From Acidaminococcaceae bacterium (GTDB lineage Bacteria > Bacillota > Negativicutes > Acidaminococcales > Acidaminococcaceae): 19,704 nt of DNA. Location of the stretch: positions 1 to 19,704 of the forward strand of contig JAFSOW010000171.1 in assembly GCA_017443165.1 (NCBI GenBank), written 5' to 3'. This document shows, piece by piece, positions 6,188 to 12,649 of this stretch; within the stretch, counting starts at the first letter, position 1; each line of letters opens with the position of its first letter. Under the pieces are notes generated by a model. That model was not told where the DNA came from and did not search any database. It saw only the letters and a list, made by a program, of their open reading frames with translations. A program made the position numbers and the translations under genes.

Positions 6188-8543
6188 GTACCGTGCGGCG
6201 GATGATGGAATCCTGCAGCGTTTTGGACAGATGTACGAACTGGGTGCTGTATCCTGCTACCCGCACCAGCAGGTCCCGGTAATTTTCCGGATGTGCCTGG
6301 GCGTCCAGCAGCGTCTTGCTGGACAGGGTATTAAACTGGATATGGAAAGCGCCCATGTCAAAGAAGGACTGTATCATGGAAGCCAGGTTGTTCCGGCCTC
6401 TGGGCGTGCTGACCAGATCGTGGCTGAGGCGCATGTTCAGCAGCGTTCCGCCGGAATGGATGTCCTGGTTCATCTTGGCTACGGATTTCATGGCCGCCAG
6501 CGGCGTGGAAGTATCCGTGCCCGCTACCGGGGAAACGCCTTCGGAAATGGGTTCCGTGGCTTTCCGTCCGCAGGCGGTGGCGCCAATCACGCGGCCGGTG
6601 GGGATGAAGTTGGAAATACCCATGAAGGCAGTGGTAAAGGTCTTGCCGTAAATATCGGTGTATTTATGGGCTTCTTCATAATAATGGTTGCCGATGCGGC
6701 GGGCGATATCGTCCACATAGTCGTCATCGTTGCCGTATTTGGGCGCATCCTGGGCCAGCTTGCGCAGTTCGTCATAGCCTTCCCAGTTTTTATCCATGGC
6801 GTCCAGCAGTTCGTCCATGGTGCATACCTTGTCATCAAACACCAGCTTTTTCACGGCAGCCAGGCTGTTGGCGGATTCCGCCAGCCCGATACCGGTCAGT
6901 ACCGGCCCGATGGTGTACTTGGCGCCGCCGTCCACCAGGTCCATGCCTTTCTCCAGGCAGGATTCGGACACTGCGGAGAAGAACGGGCGGGGGATCAGCA
7001 CCTTCTGCAGTTTCTGTGCCAGGATCGCGCCGGTCACGGAAATGGAGATCAGGTTGTCGAACTGTTCCATGAAAGCCTGTTCTACTTCCTCATAGGAAGC
7101 GAACTTCCGGTCCGTATGGATGGGCAGGCCCATCTGCTCGCCGGTGATGCGGCTCTTGCCGCCGTTGGTGGCATATTCAAAAGCGCCGCTGAAGTTTACG
7201 TTAACGGTGCTGGTCCATTCAAAGGTTTTGCGGAAATGGGGCACCACGCAGCCGCAGTTGTTCCAGTCACGGGCGTCTTCCGTTTCATAGCCCATGTTCT
7301 TCAGCATCTGGTAGCCGGTCTTGTCGCTGTGGATGGCCGGGAAGCCCGTTCCCTGGGCCACCAGTTCCATGACCGCTTCCACAAATTTATGGGGGCTGTC
7401 ATGGCCGATGCGGACAGACAGGCCGGGCTGGTGGGTCTTCACTTCCCCGGTCGCCTTCAGGCACAGGTAGCTCAGCTCGTTGGTAGCATCCTTGCCGTTC
7501 CGGTCCGTGCCGCCAACGGTCAGGTTCTGGAACTGGTTGTAGCCGGCAAAGAAATCCGCCGTGTTGGCGGAAATCGTCCATACCCATTCGGACAGCTTCA
7601 GCCAGTAGCATTCAATTAGTTCCAGGATACCGTCTTCGTCATGCAGCTTGTGCTCGATATCATATTTATAGTAGGGATACATATACTGGTCAAACCGGCC
7701 CGGATTCAGGGACAGGGGGTTCTCCATCAGGATGCCGCCCAGCTGATAGAACCAGATCATCTGCAGGGCTTCCTGGAAGGTCACGGGAGGCTGCGCCGGG
7801 ATACGGCTTAAGATATCGGCGATTTTCAGCAGTTCGTCTTTCCGTACCGGATCCTTTTCTTCTTCTACCATCGCCAGGGCTTTTTCACGGTAACGGCCAG
7901 CCAGGATGATCATGCCTTCGCCGCAGAGGATGATGGAACGGTAAAAATCATACTTTTTCAGTCCGTCCGGAGCGGCCAGGCTGATCTTCGCCATCTTTTC
8001 CTTACAGGTATCGATGATTCCCTGCCAGCCTTTTTTGAACAGCACGTCCTGATAGTCCGGGGTGATTTCACCCACAGACTGGCGCCATTTGGAGTCGATA
8101 TCGATAATGCCGGTATCTACCGCCACTTTGGCAATGGCCGGCGGAATCTGCGCAAGGTAGGCTTCTTCCAGAGACTTCCCTTTCCAGTAGGGGAAGATGT
8201 TGGCGCGGACAAAAGCCCGCTGTTCATCGGTCATTTCATAGGGATCCTGCACTCGGCTGGAGAAATTGTCCATTTCCCGGTCCACCCAGGTCCAGGAAAA
8301 TTCCGGCGTCAGGATGCCGCATTTGCGGAATTCCCCGCTGGCGCCCACGATCAGCTCGCCGGGGAAAATGGTGACCACCAGTTCCCGGCACACGTCTTTA
8401 AAGGCCTGGGCACGGCGGATGATCTCGGTCTGTCCCTCTGTCCGTTTATAGGATTCCGTCCAGATACGGGCTCTTTCATATGAAATGGAAGGTTTGTTGT
8501 TTACATACTCGTTCTTTGCTTTTTGGATCCGTTCCGTCAGCAT
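6174..8543 (-). CDS. Glycyl radical enzyme, PFL/glycerol dehydratase superfamily, substrate unassigned
   Basis: This is a full-length 789-residue GRE. The C-terminal radical motif RVAGYS (761-766) places the radical on Gly764. The finger-loop Cys is most likely C432, within NNCGCVVP (428-435), 332 residues before the Gly; that distance is similar to the one in hydroxyproline dehydratase. In known eliminases and in hydroxyphenylacetate decarboxylase this Cys is followed by x-Glu (GCVE); here the Glu position is Val434. The region where glycerol dehydratase has GHxxPDY reads GEITPDY, so that His is also lost. These differences argue against a diol, choline, hydroxyproline or isethionate substrate. 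Pyruvate formate-lyase is unlikely because there is no Cys-Cys pair and the activase carries ferredoxin clusters. The start is well supported: AAGGAG lies 7 nt before the ATG. The gene has its own promoter. Confidence 0.93.
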   Translation of the reverse strand: MLTERIQKAKNEYVNNKPSISYERARIWTESYKRTEGQTEIIRRAQAFKDVCRELVVTIFPGELIVGASGEFRKCGILTPEFSWTWVDREMDNFSSRVQDPYEMTDEQRAFVRANIFPYWKGKSLEEAYLAQIPPAIAKVAVDTGIIDIDSKWRQSVGEITPDYQDVLFKKGWQGIIDTCKEKMAKISLAAPDGLKKYDFYRSIILCGEGMIILAGRYREKALAMVEEEKDPVRKDELLKIADILSRIPAQPPVTFQEALQMIWFYQLGGILMENPLSLNPGRFDQYMYPYYKYDIEHKLHDEDGILELIECYWLKLSEWVWTISANTADFFAGYNQFQNLTVGGTDRNGKDATNELSYLCLKATGEVKTHQPGLSVRIGHDSPHKFVEAVMELVAQGTGFPAIHSDKTGYQMLKNMGYETEDARDWNNCGCVVPHFRKTFEWTSTVNVNFSGAFEYATNGGKSRITGEQMGLPIHTDRKFASYEEVEQAFMEQFDNLISISVTGAILAQKLQKVLIPRPFFSAVSESCLEKGMDLVDGGAKYTIGPVLTGIGLAESANSLAAVKKLVFDDKVCTMDELLDAMDKNWEGYDELRKLAQDAPKYGNDDDYVDDIARRIGNHYYEEAHKYTDIYGKTFTTAFMGISNFIPTGRVIGATACGRKATEPISEGVSPVAGTDTSTPLAAMKSVAKMNQDIHSGGTLLNMRLSHDLVSTPRGRNNLASMIQSFFDMGAFHIQFNTLSSKTLLDAQAHPENYRDLLVRVAGYSTQFVHLSKTLQDSIIRRTVHDEY

Positions 8544-8555
8544 ACAGCAGCTCCT

Positions 8556-8592
8556 TTTTCTGATTAACTCTTCTTTTCTGATTAAACTCTTC
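8556..8592. repeat. Two adjacent copies of an 18-19-bp repeat in the GRE leader
   Basis: TTTTCTGATTAACTCTTC (8556-8573) is followed without a gap by the same sequence with one extra A (8574-8592). On the mRNA (minus strand) the pair lies directly upstream of the GRE ribosome binding site. It may be a regulatory site or a slippage duplication. Confidence 0.6.
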
Positions 8593-8643
8593 TTACATTA
8601 ATTTTAAAAATTCTTACAACGACTTCTGCAATTTCTTACAACG
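8590..8643. repeat. Three helically phased TTCTTACA repeats in the GRE leader
   Basis: TTCTTACA begins at 8590, 8611 and 8633, a spacing of 21 and 22 bp, or two turns of DNA. The two copies nearest the promoter extend to TTCTTACAACG. On the minus strand they read TGTAAGAA and run from about +1 of the GRE transcript downstream. The spacing suggests a regulator binding one face of the helix, though an RNA-level role is possible. Confidence 0.55.
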
Positions 8644-8650
8644 CGCCCAC

Positions 8651-8679
8651 AATATAACATGATTTAACATTGCTGGCAA
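8651..8679 (-). promoter_or_regulatory. Promoter of the GRE-activase operon
   Basis: TTGCCA (8679-8674) is followed after 17 nt by TATATT (8656-8651) on the minus strand, each 5 of 6 to consensus. Transcription would start near 8644 and give a leader of about 100 nt that contains both repeat sets. Confidence 0.7.
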
Positions 8680-8710
8680 GCTGTTTTTATAAAGAAGTAA
8701 ACGGGGCTTC

Positions 8711-9838
8711 TCAGTACTCCCCGGAGGCCACGATTTTAATGATTTCCGTCGCTTCTTCCCCGCATTTGAACAGATCGTCCACGTGCAGCAGTTCCTCTGC
8801 CGTATGGTTCTTTTCATACCCGGGAGCGATTCCGATGGTCGTGATGCCGCGCTTGTTGAAAACATTGCCGTCCATACCGCCGCCGCCCCGGTCAAAGAAC
8901 GGGGTCAGGCCCACATTGCGGCAGGCTTTGGCCGCAATCCGGCAGACCGGCGCGTCTTCCGGAATATTAAAGGTCTTGAACATTTCCGTCAGTTCCAGAT
9001 CGATGGGCGTATTATATTTTTCGGAAATTTCCTTTACAGCCGCCCGGATCTTATCCTGCGTCTCAACAAATTCCGCCAGCTCGCTGCTGCGGTGTTCGCC
9101 CTGGAGAACGACCTTGTCGCAGACCACGTTGGCGGCAGGTCCGCCGGTGATCATGGCAAAGTTTGCCGTGGTAAAGGGAGACAGGCGGCCGTCCGGCAGA
9201 TGCATAATCAGGTCCGCCGTTACCCGCAGCGCGTTCAGCCCCTTTTCCGGTTCATTGCCCGCATGGGCCTTTTTGCCGTGCACCGTGATCACGACCTTGC
9301 CCATACCGGGAGCCTGCTTCACGATGCGGCCGGCACGGCCGGGAATATCAAAAACGAAACACATCTTCGCCTTAAAGCGGCTCAGGTCCGCATTATCCGC
9401 GCCATACAGCCCGATCTCCTCACAGGTGGAAATAATCACTTCAATGTCCCCGTGGGGCAGGTTCTGTTCTTTCACGTTGCGCAGCGCCTGCAGCATCACG
9501 CAGATGCCGGAAACATCGTCCGCCGCAAGGATCGTCTTTTTGTCGGAATACATGATCCGTTCTTCTTCGTTCAGCTGCGGCTGAATATGGCCGTTATTGG
9601 GCACCCTGTCCAGATGGCAGGAGAACAGGATGGGCTCGATTTCCGGGTCGCCTTTCAGGACGGCGATGATATTCCCGCATTCACTGCCGGTTTTTTCCGC
9701 CGTATCATCCTCTTCCACTTCCAGTCCCAGCGCGGTCAGTTTCTGCTTCATCACATCACAGATGGCCCGTTCTTTTTTGGAATACACTTCCAGCGCGGTC
9801 AGTTCGTAAAAATCTTTCAGCATGGGATTGTTTTTCAT
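8711..9838 (-). CDS. M20-family metallopeptidase, peptidase T-like
   Basis: This is a cytoplasmic di-zinc aminopeptidase-type enzyme of 375 residues, a usual length for PepT-like proteins. The metal and catalytic residues are all present: H75-x-D77 (SCHLDRVP), the bridging Asp in AADDVSG (107-108), the catalytic Glu pair E140-E141 (CEEIG), D164 (FVFDIPG) and H345 (KNHTAEE). It probably removes N-terminal residues from small peptides. Some M20 members instead deacylate or decarbamoylate amino acids, so the substrate is open. The start has GAGGAGG 10 nt upstream. It follows the thioesterase gene by 25 nt and is probably co-transcribed with it. No terminator is visible between it and the GRE promoter, so read-through into the GRE gene is possible. 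Confidence 0.92.
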   Translation of the reverse strand: MKNNPMLKDFYELTALEVYSKKERAICDVMKQKLTALGLEVEEDDTAEKTGSECGNIIAVLKGDPEIEPILFSCHLDRVPNNGHIQPQLNEEERIMYSDKKTILAADDVSGICVMLQALRNVKEQNLPHGDIEVIISTCEEIGLYGADNADLSRFKAKMCFVFDIPGRAGRIVKQAPGMGKVVITVHGKKAHAGNEPEKGLNALRVTADLIMHLPDGRLSPFTTANFAMITGGPAANVVCDKVVLQGEHRSSELAEFVETQDKIRAAVKEISEKYNTPIDLELTEMFKTFNIPEDAPVCRIAAKACRNVGLTPFFDRGGGGMDGNVFNKRGITTIGIAPGYEKNHTAEELLHVDDLFKCGEEATEIIKIVASGEY

Positions 9839-9863
9839 TGCGTCAGTGCCTCCTCACTAACCC

Positions 9864-10292
9864 TTACCACTGGGGCGGGATCTTGTCATAAGTGCCGGTA
9901 ATATACATGGTAACCTTTCCCTTGGAAAGGATGTCGCCTTCATCACTGTATACCTTGACATCTACAAAAACCACATGGTTGGTCTTGCGCAGAATCTGCG
10001 CCTCTGCGAAAATCGTATGGCCTTCTTTCACGTTTTTCATAAAGTTTGTTTCCAGGTCCAGCGTAACGACCGTGCACCCCACCGTCCAGCAGACGATGCC
10101 GCCCGTGGTGTCGATCAGGGTCGCTATGGCGCCGCCGTGAATGTATCCGAAGGGGTTTGTAATCTCTTTATGGACCAGCATGCTGGATTTGACCCAGCCG
10201 CAGTCCGCATCCTCCAGTTTAATGCCGCAATACTTAATAAAAGAAGTACCTTCAAACCGTTTCAACAACTGCAGGCATTCCTGTTTATTCAT
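9864..10292 (-). CDS. Hotdog-fold acyl-CoA thioesterase (PaaI-like)
   Basis: This is a 142-residue single hotdog domain. The PaaI-type signature is clear: NPFGYIHGGAIATLIDTTGG at about 46-65, with H52-G53-G54 holding the thioester carbonyl and the helix that follows carrying the catalytic acid (D61). Proteins of this family hydrolyse small or aromatic acyl-CoAs in the cytoplasm and act as tetramers. AAAGG lies 11 nt before the ATG. It leads the two-gene unit with the PepT-like peptidase. Its promoter must lie in the 149-nt upstream gap, which holds three direct repeats. The acyl substrate cannot be read from the sequence. Confidence 0.88.
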   Translation of the reverse strand: MNKQECLQLLKRFEGTSFIKYCGIKLEDADCGWVKSSMLVHKEITNPFGYIHGGAIATLIDTTGGIVCWTVGCTVVTLDLETNFMKNVKEGHTIFAEAQILRKTNHVVFVDVKVYSDEGDILSKGKVTMYITGTYDKIPPQW

Positions 10293-10350
10293 GAGTTTCT
10301 GTACCTTTCGTTTGTCTCTGTCTTTCGTTTCTCTCTTTTTTCGTTTTCTC

Positions 10351-10406
10351 TGTTACTGAGGGATATACTCCATCACAGGGAATATATTTTGTCATTGAGG
10401 AATATA
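10351..10406. repeat. Three imperfect direct repeats upstream of the thioesterase gene
   Basis: Units at 10351-10367, 10370-10386 and 10390-10406 all end in GG(G/A)ATATA or GGGAATATA. The outer two match at 14 of 17 positions; the middle one fits only with a one-base shift. The steps are 19 and 20 bp. They lie where the promoter of the thioesterase-peptidase unit must be, so they may be operator sites. The TATATT cores also resemble -10 boxes. Confidence 0.4.
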
Positions 10407-10441
10407 CGCTGACAGTATCCTCTGCCGTTTTGCTTCCCGGC

Positions 10442-10966
10442 TCAGATCCTGTACACCCGGTTTTCCTTCCTGGGCGCTGCCGGCGTGGGTTCCACTTCCG
10501 GATACCCGATAATCAGATTGCCGATTCCTTCGTATTCCCCGGTAACTCCCAGGTCCGCCAGTATCTTTTTACCTTCTTCATCTTCAAAAACTTCTTTCGC
10601 GCGGTGGATCCAGCAGCTGCCAATCCCCAGCGCATGGGCGGCCAGCATCATGTTACCCATTACCAGAGCCCCGTCATACACATGGGTCGGAACCGATTTG
10701 TCGGCAATTACCGGCAGCACGGCCGGCGCCCCGTAAAACGGGTCCTTGCGTTTGAGCGGGTCATATTTCGCATTGAGGGCGGAAAGTTTGTCACGCGTCG
10801 CCTTATCCGTTACGGCAAGGATGATCGCTGACTGTTTCGCCATGCCGTTGGCAGCGTAAAGCCCGGCCTCGATAACAGCATCGATGATTTCTGCAGGTAC
10901 AGGGTCAGCTTTATATTTTTTACAACTGCGACGGGAAAGAATAGCCTGTAATACTTCGTTTGTCAT
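10442..10966 (-). CDS. Nitroreductase-family flavoprotein
   Basis: This is a 174-residue FMN-dependent oxidoreductase, about the minimal length for the fold. The N-terminal FMN-phosphate motif RRSCKKY (12-18) and the C-terminal GIGSCWIHRA (about 113-122) are typical of small anaerobic-type nitroreductases. These enzymes act as homodimers in the cytoplasm and reduce nitro compounds, quinones or flavins with NAD(P)H; the natural substrate is unknown. Translation signals are strong (GGAGGTG 7 nt before the ATG). The gene has its own promoter, which overlaps the terminator of the upstream tRNA gene. No terminator is obvious downstream before the repeats in front of the thioesterase gene. Confidence 0.92.
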   Translation of the reverse strand: MTNEVLQAILSRRSCKKYKADPVPAEIIDAVIEAGLYAANGMAKQSAIILAVTDKATRDKLSALNAKYDPLKRKDPFYGAPAVLPVIADKSVPTHVYDGALVMGNMMLAAHALGIGSCWIHRAKEVFEDEEGKKILADLGVTGEYEGIGNLIIGYPEVEPTPAAPRKENRVYRI

Positions 10967-11001
10967 GACGACACACCTCCGTCCAATATTATTGCAATTG
11001 T

Positions 11002-11031
11002 ATTATAACAAAAAAGAGCGCAGCCTGCCAA
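11002..11031 (-). promoter_or_regulatory. Promoter of the nitroreductase gene, overlapping a terminator
   Basis: TTGGCA (11031-11026) and TATAAT (11007-11002) are separated by 18 nt on the minus strand. The -35 box and most of the spacer lie inside the hairpin and T-tract of the tRNA-Lys terminator. Confidence 0.6.
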
Positions 11032-11043
11032 TGCAGTCTGCGC
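11010..11043 (-). terminator. Terminator of the tRNA-Lys transcript
   Basis: GCGCAG/CTGCGC (11018-11023 with 11038-11043) is extended by CTGC/GCAG across one mismatch, and is followed on the minus strand by TCTTTTTT. It lies about 20 nt after the tRNA 3' end. Confidence 0.85.
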
Positions 11044-11062
11044 ATAATTCTGCCAAAAAAAA

Positions 11063-11138
11063 TGGTGATCCATCCGCGACTCGAACGCGGGACACCCTGA
11101 TTAAAAGTCAGGTGCTCTACCAACTGAGCTAATGGACC
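11063..11138 (-). tRNA. tRNA-Lys (anticodon UUU)
   Basis: This 76-nt cloverleaf reads on the minus strand from GGTCCAT to an encoded CCA end. The acceptor stem GGTCCAT/ATGGATC pairs fully with one G-U. The D arm (AGCTCAGTTGGTAGAGC), the anticodon arm (CTGAC-TTTTA-ATCAG, with TTT at the centre) and the T arm with GTTCGAGTC are all in place. The TTT anticodon reads AAA/AAG lysine codons. It stands alone, with its own consensus promoter and terminator. Confidence 0.97.
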
Positions 11139-11166
11139 ACATGGTTGTTACTTCCGTAACGTGAGT

Positions 11167-11195
11167 ATTATAAAGTTTTATAAAACGTTTGTCAA
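11167..11195 (-). promoter_or_regulatory. Consensus promoter of tRNA-Lys
   Basis: On the minus strand TTGACA (11195-11190) is followed by exactly 17 nt and TATAAT (11172-11167); both boxes are 6 of 6 to consensus, as expected for a stable RNA gene. Confidence 0.85.
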
Positions 11196-11239
11196 GAAGT
11201 TTTTATGAAAACTGTCTGGTAACCGGAAATTGCTATGCG

Positions 11240-12634
11240 TTACAGCAACGCCAGCAGTCTCTTTTTGTCTGTCTTTCCCCGGCTGTTCAATGGAATCTCT
11301 TTCAGGAAAAGGATCCGCTTCGGCATTTCCTGCTGCATCAGCTGCTGTTTCAAATGCTGCCGGAGTTCCTGACGGGAAATTTCCCCGTCACAGATTACAA
11401 AAGCAGCCGCCTCCTGTCCCCGGCCCGCATCGTCGTAGGGCAGCACGACAGCCTGGACCACATCCGGCACTGAACACAAGGCGTTTTCAATTTTTGTGCA
11501 GCTGATCTTGAAGCCGCCTTTATTGATGATATCGCCTTCCCGTCCGTTGAATATCAGGTATCCTTCTTCATTAAAGTATCCCGTGTCATGAAGGGTGCAG
11601 GGCTGCCGCAGTCCTTCCACGTGGTACGGCGTATCGATATAAATCAGACCGTCTTCCACCCAGACCTTTACGCCGGGCACCGGTTTGCCCACACTGTCAG
11701 GGAAACGCAGCACTTCCTCATAACTCAGCCAGGTGATGTAATCCAGTTCGCTGGCGCCGTAATATAAAATGATTTCACTTGCCGGGAAAAACTTTTTCAG
11801 TTTTTCCGAGGTTTTAGCCCCCAGCAGCTGGGAGCCTGCCAGAATCATCTTCACGGAAGGGTATTCTTTCTGTAAATACCGGGTCAGAGCCTTCAGCTTG
11901 GCCGGAACCAGATACAGTACGCTGACACGGTGCTTTTCAATCATCTCCAGCCACTGGCGGCAGCTGAAGATCTCGCTGACTGCCAGGGTGCAGCCCGCAT
12001 AAATCACCGAAGCCCAGATGCTGAGATTACCGGTAAAACTGAAACTTCCTTCCGTAAAGACAACCGCACCGCTGTCAATACAAAAGCGGTCATTCTGTTC
12101 CGGGATAAAACCAGCCCAGCTTTCGTAGGTGCGGTACATCACCTTGGGAACATCCGTGGAGCCGCTGCTCAGCACGCCCATGCAGGCATTCTGGAAAAGA
12201 ACCTTTGCCGGAACAAACTTTGCTGTTTCCTGTGTATTCTGCTTTTCTGCAACGCGTTGCTCCGCTTCGCCCGGTTCACTTACGCCCAGCTTTAACGTCC
12301 ACCTGCCGGCCTTTTCTTCCAGCACAAACCCGATGCGGTTCTTCTCAACCAGCTTGTTCTCCGCATCCTGCGGCAGGTCGTAATGGCCGATGATGGGAAT
12401 CTGTCCTTCAGTCATCACCGCCAGAAAGGCCAGCAGCTGATGATACACGTCTTCCGACAGAATCAGCACGCTTGTTTTATAATCTTTCGGAAACTGCTGC
12501 TTCCATTCCGGCGCTACAAACCCGCGGACATCTTTATAAGCCTGTCCGTAGGTAAACTGCCTGTCCTTCAGAATCAGATACGGCGTGTTCTCTTTTTCTT
12601 TTGCATACTTTTGTAACAGTGTAACGTAATCCAT
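11240..12634 (-). CDS. AMP-forming acyl-CoA ligase, YhfT-like, of the biotin cluster
   Basis: This is a 464-residue adenylate-forming enzyme, compact for its family. Core motifs are present: the P-loop SSGSTDVPK (156-164), YYGASE (291-296), D350 in the DTGYF motif, the hinge GREGD (364-368) and the C-terminal catalytic Lys of SRGKTDKK (K454). It should activate a carboxylic acid as an acyl-AMP and transfer it to CoA. The P-loop has Asp161 where Gly is usual. Residues about 115-140 are a charged, low-complexity stretch. It follows the thiolase by 15 nt and has no clear ribosome binding site, so coupling is likely. In Bacillus the same trio (bioY/yhfU, yhfS, yhfT) is a BirA-regulated unit, which points to a role linked to biotin or its pimelate precursor. 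Confidence 0.85.
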   Translation of the reverse strand: MDYVTLLQKYAKEKENTPYLILKDRQFTYGQAYKDVRGFVAPEWKQQFPKDYKTSVLILSEDVYHQLLAFLAVMTEGQIPIIGHYDLPQDAENKLVEKNRIGFVLEEKAGRWTLKLGVSEPGEAEQRVAEKQNTQETAKFVPAKVLFQNACMGVLSSGSTDVPKVMYRTYESWAGFIPEQNDRFCIDSGAVVFTEGSFSFTGNLSIWASVIYAGCTLAVSEIFSCRQWLEMIEKHRVSVLYLVPAKLKALTRYLQKEYPSVKMILAGSQLLGAKTSEKLKKFFPASEIILYYGASELDYITWLSYEEVLRFPDSVGKPVPGVKVWVEDGLIYIDTPYHVEGLRQPCTLHDTGYFNEEGYLIFNGREGDIINKGGFKISCTKIENALCSVPDVVQAVVLPYDDAGRGQEAAAFVICDGEISRQELRQHLKQQLMQQEMPKRILFLKEIPLNSRGKTDKKRLLALL

Positions 12635-12649
12635 AGCTGTGTCGCAAAT

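Noticed and set aside
6186..7619. 477-codon plus-strand frame opposite the glycyl radical enzyme
   Set aside because: No motif and no ribosome binding site; the composition is that of a codon-bias shadow of the GRE gene.
6174..8543. Pyruvate formate-lyase
   Set aside because: There is no Cys-Cys active-site pair, and the activase has the double-ferredoxin insert not found in PflA.
10884..11132. 82-codon plus-strand frame ending in an SATRTRDTLIKSQ-like sequence
   Set aside because: This peptide is the common false translation of the antisense strand of a tRNA gene, here tRNA-Lys.
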